64,000 bases of DNA, from NCBI RefSeq assembly GCF_001507595.1, contig NZ_LQBQ01000003.1, forward strand, positions 1 through 64,000, given 5' to 3'. The notes under the pieces were generated by a model. It had not been told where the DNA came from. It was given only the letters and a program-made list of their open reading frames with translations, and made no database searches. Both the position numbers and the translations under genes were made by a program. Position 1 is the stretch's first letter, and each line of letters starts with the position of its first letter. Origin of the DNA: Ruegeria marisrubri. GTDB taxonomy: Bacteria; Pseudomonadota; Alphaproteobacteria; Rhodobacterales; Rhodobacteraceae. This document shows, piece by piece, positions 7,356-15,573 of the stretch.

Positions 7356-9032
7356 ATGAGAAAACACGAGGCCCAATTCGACAAGACCGCCAAACCAGAG
7401 CGCCGCTCGCCGGAATGCGTGATGCGGCTGGCCCGGATGGGTTCGGCCCACCCGACGCGCCTGTCCTTCCTGCGCGTGATGCTGCGCCGGATGAAGGAGG
7501 AAGGCTGGCGTTTCGACCGGCCGGTCTGGGAGATCGACGCGAAAGGCGTTGGCCGGGCGGTCTACCGCGCCATCGGCCCGGTTCGGACCTACAGTCTGGT
7601 GGCCTTTGCCCATGACCTGCCGGACGAGATGCGCTCGGACCGGGTGATCGCCACGGCCTGGGACGCGACCTTCACGCTGTTCGACGGCAGCCCGACGGCT
7701 GAGGACCTGGACCGGCTGGCCCAAAACGTCCCGCTGCAGGAGGCCGGGCGCATAAGTGAACGCGAGCTGTCTCTCAGCCGCGCGAACCGCTCGGTCCGGT
7801 TGTGGGCGCATGTGGTTGACCGGCTGGCCCAGGGGCGCCAGCCCGACCCGGAAGAGATCGAGAAGGTCGGATACCTGATGCGGACCACGGCGGTTTACGG
7901 CTCGGGCAAGTTCGGCGCTGCCGACCGCCGGCAGATCGCCGACCGGCCGGAACTCGCCGCGCCGTTCCAGGCCGAGATGCTGTCGGTCTGGCTGACCCGG
8001 CAATTCACGGTCGATATCGTGGAACATCTGGCTGCGGCCAAGGGGGGCGCCTCGGCCGTGCGCCTGTCGCCGCAGATCAAAGGCCGCCTCGGCGTCGGCA
8101 ACTCCACCGGCCTTGGCATGGCACCCTTCCTTGTGCGCCACCCGGTGCTGCTGAACAACTGGATGGCGGCACGGGAAGAGGCGCTGGCGCGCGTCCGCGC
8201 GTTGGGCGCGGCCTCTCCCGAACAGGTCGAAGCCCTGCACCGGGCCTATGAGGCCGCCTGCGAGAATGCGGCGCTTTGGCGGTCCGAGCACCCGATCCAG
8301 GTTCGGAAACTGGCTGATCTGAGGGCGGATCTGGAACGGATCGGGGACCGCCTGACAACCTTTCCCGGAGATGAGGCACGGCCTTGGGACGGACTCTGGC
8401 GGTGGGGGGAGGACGCCCTCACGCTTGAGGGGCAGGAGATGCTGTTCGCGCTGCTGTTGGAGCCGCATGGCGAGCTGATCGACGATCTGGCGTCCTGCAT
8501 GGCCGCGGACGAAGAGTCCGCCTTTGCGATCGATGGCGCGATGTCGGTGGGGCAGCTTAGGTCAATTCTGCACAAGCATTATGACTGGGCGCTTGCGACC
8601 GATTTCTCGCGCCCCGAGAATGCCGCGCGGTTCTGGTATGTGTCCGAGGAAAAGCTGGAGCCGCGCCTTGGCGACCGTGCCACCGATGCAGGCGTTGAAC
8701 GCGAACAGCCGCTCTGCGCGGGGCTGCTTGCCAAGAACTTGGATGACGCCCTGTCGGGCTGGCCGGATCCCGAAACCGTCGCCGCCTTTCTGCTGCGCCA
8801 CCCCGAGCATCGCTTCATGGTGCGGCGCGCGCAGATCGTCGCGCAATATCCCTATGCCGAGGTTCGCGACAACCTGATCGCAGAGGACATGTTGCCCATC
8901 GACCTGATGCGTTGCAAGCTGGCCTTCTTCGGCGCCACCCATTTCGACCCGAGATCCGACAAATGGGTGCGGATCAGCCTGTTCCAGGGCGCGCCCTATC
9001 CGTTGGACATGCAGGGGAGCAGTTCGGCATGA
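7356..9032 (+). CDS. Conserved hypothetical protein of the catabolic operon
   Basis: A 558-aa soluble protein with no signal peptide and no family I recognise. The N-terminus is very basic and then folds into a mixed alpha/beta region, with a long helical middle (residues about 260-330). A 210-bp gap with a GC-rich palindrome (CGGCGCCGCGGCGCCG) separates it from the M19 gene. Its stop overlaps the start of the DUF3726 gene (ATGA), so those two proteins are probably made together. It could be an enzyme of the same pathway; no motif tells which. Confidence 0.75.
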   Translation: MRKHEAQFDKTAKPERRSPECVMRLARMGSAHPTRLSFLRVMLRRMKEEGWRFDRPVWEIDAKGVGRAVYRAIGPVRTYSLVAFAHDLPDEMRSDRVIATAWDATFTLFDGSPTAEDLDRLAQNVPLQEAGRISERELSLSRANRSVRLWAHVVDRLAQGRQPDPEEIEKVGYLMRTTAVYGSGKFGAADRRQIADRPELAAPFQAEMLSVWLTRQFTVDIVEHLAAAKGGASAVRLSPQIKGRLGVGNSTGLGMAPFLVRHPVLLNNWMAAREEALARVRALGAASPEQVEALHRAYEAACENAALWRSEHPIQVRKLADLRADLERIGDRLTTFPGDEARPWDGLWRWGEDALTLEGQEMLFALLLEPHGELIDDLASCMAADEESAFAIDGAMSVGQLRSILHKHYDWALATDFSRPENAARFWYVSEEKLEPRLGDRATDAGVEREQPLCAGLLAKNLDDALSGWPDPETVAAFLLRHPEHRFMVRRAQIVAQYPYAEVRDNLIAEDMLPIDLMRCKLAFFGATHFDPRSDKWVRISLFQGAPYPLDMQGSSSA

Positions 9033-9745
9033 CCTATGAACCCAACGACCCGACACATTCGGGGCCCGTTTTCGAGGACGGGCCGGAAAGCGACCACTTG
9101 TCCCGCAACGAAATCGAAAGCCTGTCGATGAAGGCCGCGCGGGGCGCGGGAATGCCCTGGGGGCTGGCCGAAGAGGCCGGCTGGGCCACAGGCTGGCTGC
9201 ATGCCCGCGGATTGGATGGGACGAGTGCCTTGCTGGCTCATCTGCAGCACATGGATGGAACGCCCTGGCAAGAGGCCTCGCCTGTCGTTCGCCATGGCGC
9301 GTGGGGATCGACCACCGGCGGCCTGCTGTGCCCTATCGCCGTTGGAACGGCGTTGAGCGATTTCTGCGGGTTGCCCGAAGGCAGTCTCGCAGATGGCGGG
9401 CTTGCAATTGACCCGGTTGCTCGGCCGGTGCTGCTGCTGCCGTTCCTGTCGCGGGTCGCAGGGCGATCGAATCAGGCGGTGACCTGTACCGGAGCCGGGT
9501 CCCTTGTCACCGTTTCTGCCATGGGGCTTGTGGCCGGTGATTTCGACCGGTTCTGTGCCTTGTCCCAGTCGGCTATCGAACTGACCGCGACCGCGCCTCC
9601 CGAGGGAACCAGCAGGCCGGCGGGCGATTTCACATGCAGGCGCGCGACACTGACGGCGCTCAATGGCCTTGCGATGCGCACGACCGTGCCACCCTCTGAA
9701 AAGTCACGCGCCGACGCTGGTGCGGCGACCACTGACAACGACTGA
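9029..9745 (+). CDS. DUF3726 domain protein
   Basis: A 238-aa protein starting at 9029, where ATG overlaps the stop of the previous gene. Residues about 25-90 contain the DUF3726 signature (LSRNEIESLSMKAARGAGM and a following WATGWLHARG stretch). DUF3726 proteins have no established function; this one is translationally coupled to the 558-aa partner. Upstream in-frame codons overlap the coding region of that partner and are not used here. Confidence 0.8.
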   Translation: MTYEPNDPTHSGPVFEDGPESDHLSRNEIESLSMKAARGAGMPWGLAEEAGWATGWLHARGLDGTSALLAHLQHMDGTPWQEASPVVRHGAWGSTTGGLLCPIAVGTALSDFCGLPEGSLADGGLAIDPVARPVLLLPFLSRVAGRSNQAVTCTGAGSLVTVSAMGLVAGDFDRFCALSQSAIELTATAPPEGTSRPAGDFTCRRATLTALNGLAMRTTVPPSEKSRADAGAATTDND

Positions 9746-9769
9746 ACGGTGGACCGGAAGAAAGGTGGT

Positions 9770-9976
9770 ATGGCGATCACCCACCTGAAACCCGGCTCCT
9801 GTATGAGCGAAGCCGTCCGCGTCGGAGAAATCATTTTTCAGGCCGGGCAGATCACCGGAGATAAGGGCACCGGTATCGAAGTGCAGACACAGCAGGTTCT
9901 GGACGGGATAGACCAGGCCATGGCCGAGTTTGTCTGCTGGCAATCCGATGTCTTCTGGATTCAGGTTTGGTTGGTG
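9770..9976 (+). pseudogene. RidA-family gene truncated at the element boundary
   Basis: RidA (YjgF/UK114) proteins are about 130-aa trimeric enamine/imine deaminases. This gene starts at 9770 after a purine-rich ribosome site and keeps RidA-like sequence (VGEIIFQAGQITGD, then SDVFWIQVWLV) for 69 codons. Similarity stops at the first base of the 89-bp repeat. The frame stays open to 10063 but reads repeat sequence, giving a 97-aa chimera without the C-terminal half that completes the active site. It is very probably non-functional. Confidence 0.75.
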
Positions 9977-10065
9977 GGGGCAGAAACGGGGGCATTTCCC
10001 GGGGCACTCGGGTGCCACGGGTGTCCGTCTATCGATGTTCTGATGAAGTGGCTGGGGTGGTAGGA
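9977..10065 (+). repeat. Left direct repeat (att site) of the tRNA-Gln element
   Basis: 89 bp, 88 identical to 16256-16344 (C at 10016 versus A at 16295). The rightmost 17 bases, TGGCTGGGGTGGTAGGA, are the 3' end of tRNA-Gln including CCA on the minus strand; the remaining 72 are downstream flank. Confidence 0.92.
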
Positions 10066-10362
10066 AACCTTGCCGACCGATGATTGTTATCGGCATTTTC
10101 CACTAGCCCGAGAAACTGGGGCGGTTTCGGGGGCATTTTGCGGAGTAGAGCGATGGCGGGTCTGCGCCGGGCATTTCAACCGCCAGAGTGACCGTCGACC
10201 ACCGCTATCGACCCCGTGGCTGGAGACCTGCTGACTGGTGCTGACGGGTTGGTGGCTGGGGGATGCAGCAGCCTCAAAGCATAAGCGTTACTTGTTGGAG
10301 AAGCCGTATCCATCAGCGCTTTCGAGCGAAACGCCGCTTTCTCGTCATCTGTTCGCTGTCAG
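10066..10362. other. Non-coding left arm of the element
   Basis: About 300 bp without a gene I can support. Bases 10116-10140 carry a diverged partial copy of the start of the repeat (ACTGGGGCGGTTTCGGGGGC), as if an older attachment sequence lies just inside the left end. Confidence 0.4.
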
Positions 10363-12210
10363 CTACTCGGATACCGGCCACTTCAACACCCGGCTCTCAA
10401 GAGAGCGTCCGCGTGACTTGGCGATGTAGGCCGGATCGCGTCCACCACGATAGCGAGGGCCCTTTTCCACATTGGCAAAGTTGTCGTCGCCAGCCCCGCC
10501 CTGCGGCGCTCCGATCCAATAGTCGTCATACGCTCGCAGCTGATATTCCATCCGTCCGGACAACCCACCATTCAAGGGGATTTCGGCGCCGACACCAAGC
10601 AAGAAGCCGAGTTCGCTTTCATCCCTGGTCACAACCGGCCCGGAATGCAATTGGTACTGACTGGTGAAGTTGCTGGAAATCGCGCCGAAGCGGCCATACA
10701 ACAAAGCATTTCCGGGGGTTCTCAATCCCGAGATGGCGCTCAAGCTATAGGCATTGCCGCGCTCGACCGAGAAATTCCGCGCACCGGAATGGGGCCATTC
10801 CCCATCATTGAACTCGACCTCGGCCTCCAAGCCGAGCACGAGATCATTCAGGTTTGCCCGATACCCTGCAAACAATCCTGCGACAGGGCTGTTGTCACCG
10901 AAATCGGCGGTCAAGAACCCGTTTGAGCCTCGCGGGCCGTCCACCTTGGTTTGCGTAGCCAGGTTCCCGACATGCCCGCCGATGTAGAAACTGGATGCCC
11001 CCCAGGATGCGAGATTGCCGGTGCCCTCATCATAATAATTGTCCAGCGCGGCCCCCAACCGCAGGGAAATACGATGTTCATCGTATTCCGCTCCGGCCGC
11101 GTCCGACTGTCTTTGTTGAAAGCTGTAGTCCGTATCCAGATAAACGCGAGGATTGAAGTAGTACCGCAGGGATAGTCCCGTTTCCGCCAAATAGTCGGTG
11201 CGGTCAGTCTGTTGATAGTCATTCTGGGTCAGGAAAAAGTAACCGGCGAGCGATACGTTCTGCGAAACCCGATGCCGCAACCGCAGCCCCGCAGAGGTCG
11301 CCAAATAGCCGGACGCGCCGGTCAGGGTGGTTTCTTCCAAGCTACGTTCGACAATGCCGGTCAATCGTGTGGAGTCACCAATCGACGAACTTAGATCAAG
11401 GCCGAAGTCGGGTGCCGTGACTGTATCAAAAGCCGGGTCTTCGTAATCCTGGCTCAGAATCCCAAGCATCACCTCACCGCGCGCGTTACCGATAGAACCG
11501 GTGTATCCAACGGCTGCTCTCAGGCCATCGGAATCGCGTTCCACCGCGGTGTCATAGTCCCGCTTTTCATAGATTCCCTGAACGAACACCTCGCCGTTTT
11601 CGGTTTTCGAAACACCGATGCGCCCGCCTGCCTCCAAGTGAGTGCGATCACGGTCGTCATTGTCGATGCGTATCCCCGAAATGCTGTCCACGTCATCAAA
11701 ATCGAGATCACGGGCATTGATGCCAAACCGGTATCTTCTTTCGTCGATTCGACCGCCGACCCCGAAATACCCGCTGGTCTCATCATATACTGTCGGCTCG
11801 ATACCAAACACAGCATCTGGAGAACTGCGGCTTTCGTGTTCGTGCGCAAAGTCCAGGCCTCCAAAGACGAAAAACTGGCGATCGAATTGGTATCTGAAGT
11901 CCGCGCCAACGCTGTAGTCATCATAGTCTTCTGAGCCGTAGTCTGCATAACGGCCAAGTTCTGCCCGAGCATCCAGTCCGAGACTGAACTTCTCGCCTGT
12001 TAGCGACAGCCTCGCCCAAGGCGCAATGATCGTTACGAAATCATCACGGCGGTCGTTTGACGTCGCGAAGACGTTGTCGGTGTATTCTTCGGCCAGACTG
12101 ACGCCAGCGTCGAAATCAACCTGTGCTGCATCCTGAGCCCACACAGAGGGTGCCAGTAATTGCCCGACCGATGCGCCAGCGACAATTGGAAGGAACTTTC
12201 TCGTAAGCAC
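10363..12210 (-). CDS. Outer-membrane beta-barrel protein, two-barrel fusion
   Basis: A 615-aa protein with a signal peptide (cleavage near PSVWA|QDA), so exported to the outer membrane. Residues about 30-400 resemble the BBP2_2 barrel family found with exopolysaccharide export systems (EEYTDNVFATSNDRRDDF, then alternating polar/hydrophobic strands). Residues about 405-575 resemble a separate Omp25/OmpA-like porin barrel (SSFYIGGHVGNLATQ, GLFAGYRANLNDLVLGLEAE). The last about 40 residues are basic and lack a terminal aromatic strand, so the second barrel may be incomplete. GTG start. It is cargo of the tRNA-Gln element. Confidence 0.7.
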   Translation of the reverse strand: MLTRKFLPIVAGASVGQLLAPSVWAQDAAQVDFDAGVSLAEEYTDNVFATSNDRRDDFVTIIAPWARLSLTGEKFSLGLDARAELGRYADYGSEDYDDYSVGADFRYQFDRQFFVFGGLDFAHEHESRSSPDAVFGIEPTVYDETSGYFGVGGRIDERRYRFGINARDLDFDDVDSISGIRIDNDDRDRTHLEAGGRIGVSKTENGEVFVQGIYEKRDYDTAVERDSDGLRAAVGYTGSIGNARGEVMLGILSQDYEDPAFDTVTAPDFGLDLSSSIGDSTRLTGIVERSLEETTLTGASGYLATSAGLRLRHRVSQNVSLAGYFFLTQNDYQQTDRTDYLAETGLSLRYYFNPRVYLDTDYSFQQRQSDAAGAEYDEHRISLRLGAALDNYYDEGTGNLASWGASSFYIGGHVGNLATQTKVDGPRGSNGFLTADFGDNSPVAGLFAGYRANLNDLVLGLEAEVEFNDGEWPHSGARNFSVERGNAYSLSAISGLRTPGNALLYGRFGAISSNFTSQYQLHSGPVVTRDESELGFLLGVGAEIPLNGGLSGRMEYQLRAYDDYWIGAPQGGAGDDNFANVEKGPRYRGGRDPAYIAKSRGRSLESRVLKWPVSE

Positions 12211-12500
12211 TGCCCGACCTTATCCTCAATGTATTCCGAATAATTTATGTATTGATACGACAAGTCGCTGGTGCGTTGACCTGTGTCAATCAAATGCTGA
12301 AAACATACGAACCCCTGTTTGACGGCTGCGGTTTTGATACAACGGTTGTCCACTATAATGGCCATCAGTGTGCGAAAGGTATTTTCCGCTCGCCAGCGGG
12401 TCACATTCCGCTCCGAAGCCAAGTCTACGGAACACGCGCCACCCAAAAAGAAAAGGAAGTAGCCCCCCGGCAACCCGCTAAGGGCCGCCGAGGGATAGTG
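12211..12500. promoter_or_regulatory. Upstream region of the outer-membrane protein gene with an FNR/CRP-type box
   Basis: No gene is supported here. At 12276-12289 lies TTGACCTGTGTCAA, which matches the FNR/CRP-family pattern TTGA-N6-TCAA, about 66 bp upstream of the GTG start of the barrel protein. In Rhodobacteraceae FnrL or a Dnr-type regulator would read such a site under low oxygen; which one, and whether it activates, is inference. Confidence 0.5.
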
Positions 12501-12677
12501 TTATGAGGGTGGTCTTCGGTTGACGACATAGTCAGCCAGCCATTGCCAGTAGGCTTCAGCGTCACGATACCCCTGAGCCTGAGCAGCCAGATCTTCCGCT
12601 GCCTTACGGGTGCAACCACCATCGTATTCAGCGATAGCGGCTCGTTCCTCGAACGCGTCAATGTCGGGGAACGTCAT
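12501..12677 (-). CDS. Small protein coupled to the integrase (58 aa)
   Basis: A 58-aa acidic protein whose ATG overlaps the integrase stop (ATGA, 12674-12677). It begins MTFPDIDAFEERAAIAEYDG and ends in a tryptophan-rich helix (EAYWQWLADYVV). The EERAAIAEYDGG-type segment recurs, from memory, in small proteins near recombinases of alphaproteobacterial mobile elements, but has no assigned function. Coupling suggests a recombination-directionality or other accessory factor for the integrase; that is inference. Confidence 0.8.
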   Translation of the reverse strand: MTFPDIDAFEERAAIAEYDGGCTRKAAEDLAAQAQGYRDAEAYWQWLADYVVNRRPPS

Positions 12678-13621
12678 GTCGGTAACCGGATCTGGTCCAC
12701 GATCGACCGGCGCTGCTCGTCACTGATGCCAGCCGAGTAAATGCCATAGGTGATCCCGTTCTCCGACCGCGCCGACTTGTGGCCGACCAGAGACGCCGTG
12801 AAGTGCTCTGGAACACCGGTTCGCTCGCACTGGGTAATGAACCACTTCCTGGTCGAGTGAAACACTAACCCCGGTCGCGCCAGATCAAGCCGCCGTCTCA
12901 GTCTCGCGAACCCCTTGGTCACCTGCGCGACAGTCAGGTCAGGGAACAGTGGGCCAGTCGATGGCAGTCGTCGAAACACCTCGTCCAAGACAGGGTGAAC
13001 CGGAACCAGTCGCTCCGCCGCCTCCGTCTTCAGCAGTCGAAGCTGGTTGGGTCTCACATGAACGAACGACCCGAGGTTGCCCTTGGACACCAGATCATCC
13101 CTGAGCAACCCGACCGCTTCCCCCGCGCGCATTCCCGACAGCAGACAGGTCAGCAGAACAGGATGCAGATCCCGGTCCTTGGCTCGGAGCAGTTGGACCA
13201 CCTCATCGTCGGTCGGAACCGCGTAAGGCGCTGGGCGCACCTTCCGATCGAAAGGAACCGTCCGAAACGGATTGGCCTCCAGATGCCCCTCGTAGACCAC
13301 CCAGTCGAGAAAGTGATTGACCTGCGACCAGATCCGCCGCTGGGTTCTGGCCGTTATGGTCACCGACCCCCGCGACGAGTAGGCGACGAGTTGGTCCAAG
13401 GTTAACCCTCTCGTGGTTTCGCTCTTGCCGATCATCGGGGAAAGCTGAGAGATCAGGCTCAGGAACTCCCGTCCGTCAGCCCTGGACAAGCTGCAGACAG
13501 ACCGCTCACCAAACTTGCTGGTGAACAACCCGACGGAGTATCGGACCGATTTGAACCCGCTGGGCCGTAATGCGTTGCTGCGCTTTGAGAGGTAAACTCT
13601 ACTTGCGTCGCGCACGGACAC
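12674..13621 (-). CDS. Tyrosine recombinase of the tRNA-Gln element
   Basis: A 315-aa integrase. The core-binding domain spans residues about 1-130 and the catalytic domain 135-305: R165 (SGMRAGEAV), K198 (LKTEAAER), H255-x-x-R258 (HSTRKW), H281 (LVGHKS) and the nucleophile Y292 or Y295 (TYGIYSAG). It starts with GTG at 13621, two bases after the stop of the upstream small gene. It lacks the DUF4102 arm domain of the other integrase in this window and belongs to a different subfamily. It would recombine the 89-bp repeats. Confidence 0.93.
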   Translation of the reverse strand: MSVRDASRVYLSKRSNALRPSGFKSVRYSVGLFTSKFGERSVCSLSRADGREFLSLISQLSPMIGKSETTRGLTLDQLVAYSSRGSVTITARTQRRIWSQVNHFLDWVVYEGHLEANPFRTVPFDRKVRPAPYAVPTDDEVVQLLRAKDRDLHPVLLTCLLSGMRAGEAVGLLRDDLVSKGNLGSFVHVRPNQLRLLKTEAAERLVPVHPVLDEVFRRLPSTGPLFPDLTVAQVTKGFARLRRRLDLARPGLVFHSTRKWFITQCERTGVPEHFTASLVGHKSARSENGITYGIYSAGISDEQRRSIVDQIRLPT

Positions 13622-13623
13622 CT

Positions 13624-13815
13624 TCAGGCGTCGGAGACGACCCGGACGATCAGGTCCAGCGCCGGTTCGCCGTACTCGCCAGCCAGAGGGCCGGTCAGCG
13701 CGGTCCCGGTCACGCAGTCTTCGAACACCTCGTCCACGAGGAACAGATGCTCGGGGACGTCATCGAAGGCCCGGATCACCACGACGTCACCGGGTTTCAG
13801 GTCCAACTCAGTCAT
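13624..13815 (-). CDS. Small conserved element protein (63 aa)
   Basis: A 63-aa acidic, beta-rich protein (LKPGDVVVIRAFDDVPEH, then FLVDEVFEDCVTGTALTG), suggestive of a small SH3-like barrel. The start at 13815 has GGAGG 6-7 nt upstream; longer in-frame versions lack a ribosome site. It overlaps the end of the upstream membrane-peptide gene by 8 nt and ends 2 nt before the integrase start. The function is unknown. Confidence 0.8.
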   Translation of the reverse strand: MTELDLKPGDVVVIRAFDDVPEHLFLVDEVFEDCVTGTALTGPLAGEYGEPALDLIVRVVSDA

Positions 13816-13981
13816 CGTAGCCTCCGTTCTTCCAAGACCAGAGGACCGCCAGCAGAACCAGCGCCGAGACAACGGGGTGGGAACGCGAGATCACCCAGAG
13901 CATCGTCGTCAGGACGGCCTTGGGCGGTGGGCGCAAAAGAAAACCCCCGGCGAGGACGCCGAGGGCAGACAGGTACTTCAT
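13808..13981 (-). CDS. Small membrane protein heading the integrase operon (57 aa)
   Basis: A 57-aa peptide, ATG at 13981, 7 nt after AGGAG. It has an N-terminal hydrophobic segment (YLSALGVLAGGFLL), a short basic/proline turn (RPPPK), and a second hydrophobic segment (HPVVSALVLLAVLWSW), so one or two membrane passes. The stop overlaps the next gene. It may be a holin-like or regulatory membrane peptide; nothing specific is recognisable. Confidence 0.7.
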   Translation of the reverse strand: MKYLSALGVLAGGFLLRPPPKAVLTTMLWVISRSHPVVSALVLLAVLWSWKNGGYDD

Positions 13982-14115
13982 GGATCAAACTCCTGCAGTT
14001 GCATCTTTATTTAGGTACAGGAGGGTCCTCGGTTTTGGCGCTAGATGTTGCGTGGATCGGCCCGGCATGCTCTTATTCGGAGAATGTTTTTAGTTGGTTT
14101 CGCGTTGGAGTGCTT

Positions 14116-15531
14116 ATGACTGGATCGCCGCTGGCTGACGTAATCGTCGTTCTTCTTACCGTCTCACCGGTCCTTGCTATTGTTTTTCTAGTACTTTGGT
14201 TGAAACGTAGGCGCGATCTGAAAGCTCTAGAGTTTGAAACCGACAAACGTGACGCTGAGCTGACTAGGCAGATCCAAGCCGCTGAGAATAGCAAGCATCA
14301 ACTCGAGGAGCGCTTTTCTGCGATCTTGGACATCGAGGCCGAAGTTCAGAAAACTCGAACGGAACGAGATCGGATCGAGAGAGAAATTGAAAGCCTTCGC
14401 GCCACCTACAAGGAGAAACGACAGATCTACGACCGCCTGCTCGAACAAGTGGCCATATTTGACGAGCAAATCTCCTTTGCCGAGTTTGGCGTTTACCAGC
14501 CGCATTTCGAGTTCGGTGACAGCGAACGATATAAGGAGGCCATAAAGGCGGTGCGGGACGAACAGAAAAACGTGGTGAAGGCTAAGACAGCTGTCGATGT
14601 ACATACCGCGTGGACGGTCGAAGGTTCTAAAGCAAAAGGCCAGACGATGGCCAATCGGGCTGTTCGGTTGGCACTTCGGGCCTTCAACGCTGAGGCGGAT
14701 GCAGCAATCGCTAACACCAGATGGAACAACGCCGAGGCGATGATCCGACGTATCGAAAACGCGTGCACCCAGATCAACAAGGCAAACGCATCTCTGAATA
14801 TTGAGATCACGCAATACTATCTGGACTTGAAGCTGAGAGAGCTTAGGCTGACGCATGAATATCGTGAACAACTCAAGGCTGAACGTGACGAGCGCGCAGA
14901 AGAGGCTCGGCTTCAGCGCGAGGAGAAACGGCTTGAGGTAGAGGCCGAAGAAGCTCGCCGCGAAGAAGAAAAATACGAAGCCATGCTGGCAAAGGCTCGA
15001 GCGGAAGCTGGAGCAATCCAGTCGGAAGATCAAGGTGCCAAGATCGCTGAACTCGAAAGACAGCTAGCGGAGGCGCATGAAAAGACGGAACGGGCTCAGG
15101 CGATGGCAGAGCGTACTAAGACTGGTTTTGTCTATATCATTTCGAACGTTGGGTCATTTGGCGAAGACGTGGTCAAGATTGGATTAACCAGACGGCTAGA
15201 TCCTGCTGATCGCGTCAGGGAACTGGGAGACGCATCGGTGCCCTTCCTTTTCGATACGCATGCTATGATCTATTCTGAAGAAGCCCCCGCACTGGAGGCG
15301 GCTCTCCATGCAGAGTTTGACGGCCAGCGAGTCAATGGTGCCAACATGCGGAAAGAGTTTTTCCGGGCTACCCTTGAGGAAGTCGAGGCGGCTGTTCGCT
15401 TTCTCGCGCCAGATGCCGAATTTCACAAAGACGTTGAGGCGCAGGAATTCCGGGAGACATTGGCAAAGCGAAAACAACAGTTGGAGGCGGAACGCCAAGA
15501 TGAAAAGCTCATGTTCCCCGCGGAAATCTGA
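14116..15531 (+). CDS. Membrane-anchored coiled-coil DUF4041/GIY-YIG nuclease, SNIPE-like anti-phage protein
   Basis: A 471-aa protein starting at ATG 14116, 5 nt after GGAG. An N-terminal membrane helix occupies residues 8-29, then coiled coil 38-118, a DUF4041-like core about 120-240 (GVYQPHFEF, RLALRAFNAEADAAI), charged coiled coil 250-335, and a C-terminal T5orf172/Mug113 GIY-YIG nuclease domain 337-430 with YII (340-342), VKIGLTRR (353-360), E394, H398 and RKEFF (412-416). Membrane anchor plus DUF4041 plus GIY-YIG is the architecture of SNIPE, described as a nuclease cutting phage DNA during injection. It is divergent from the integrase operon. The defence role is inferred from architecture and location. 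Confidence 0.82.
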   Translation: MTGSPLADVIVVLLTVSPVLAIVFLVLWLKRRRDLKALEFETDKRDAELTRQIQAAENSKHQLEERFSAILDIEAEVQKTRTERDRIEREIESLRATYKEKRQIYDRLLEQVAIFDEQISFAEFGVYQPHFEFGDSERYKEAIKAVRDEQKNVVKAKTAVDVHTAWTVEGSKAKGQTMANRAVRLALRAFNAEADAAIANTRWNNAEAMIRRIENACTQINKANASLNIEITQYYLDLKLRELRLTHEYREQLKAERDERAEEARLQREEKRLEVEAEEARREEEKYEAMLAKARAEAGAIQSEDQGAKIAELERQLAEAHEKTERAQAMAERTKTGFVYIISNVGSFGEDVVKIGLTRRLDPADRVRELGDASVPFLFDTHAMIYSEEAPALEAALHAEFDGQRVNGANMRKEFFRATLEEVEAAVRFLAPDAEFHKDVEAQEFRETLAKRKQQLEAERQDEKLMFPAEI

Positions 15532-15573
15532 AGCGACAATACGCACTGAAATACAAGCGTAATCGGAAGGAAT

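Noticed and set aside
10116-10140. Third copy of the att repeat just inside the element
   Set aside because: Only about 20 bp match, with several differences, and the tRNA end is missing; noted as a possible old relic but not called as an att site.
12252-12506. 84-aa plus-strand frame before the integrase operon
   Set aside because: No ribosome site, overlaps the FNR-like box and upstream region of the barrel gene, and shows no recognisable fold.
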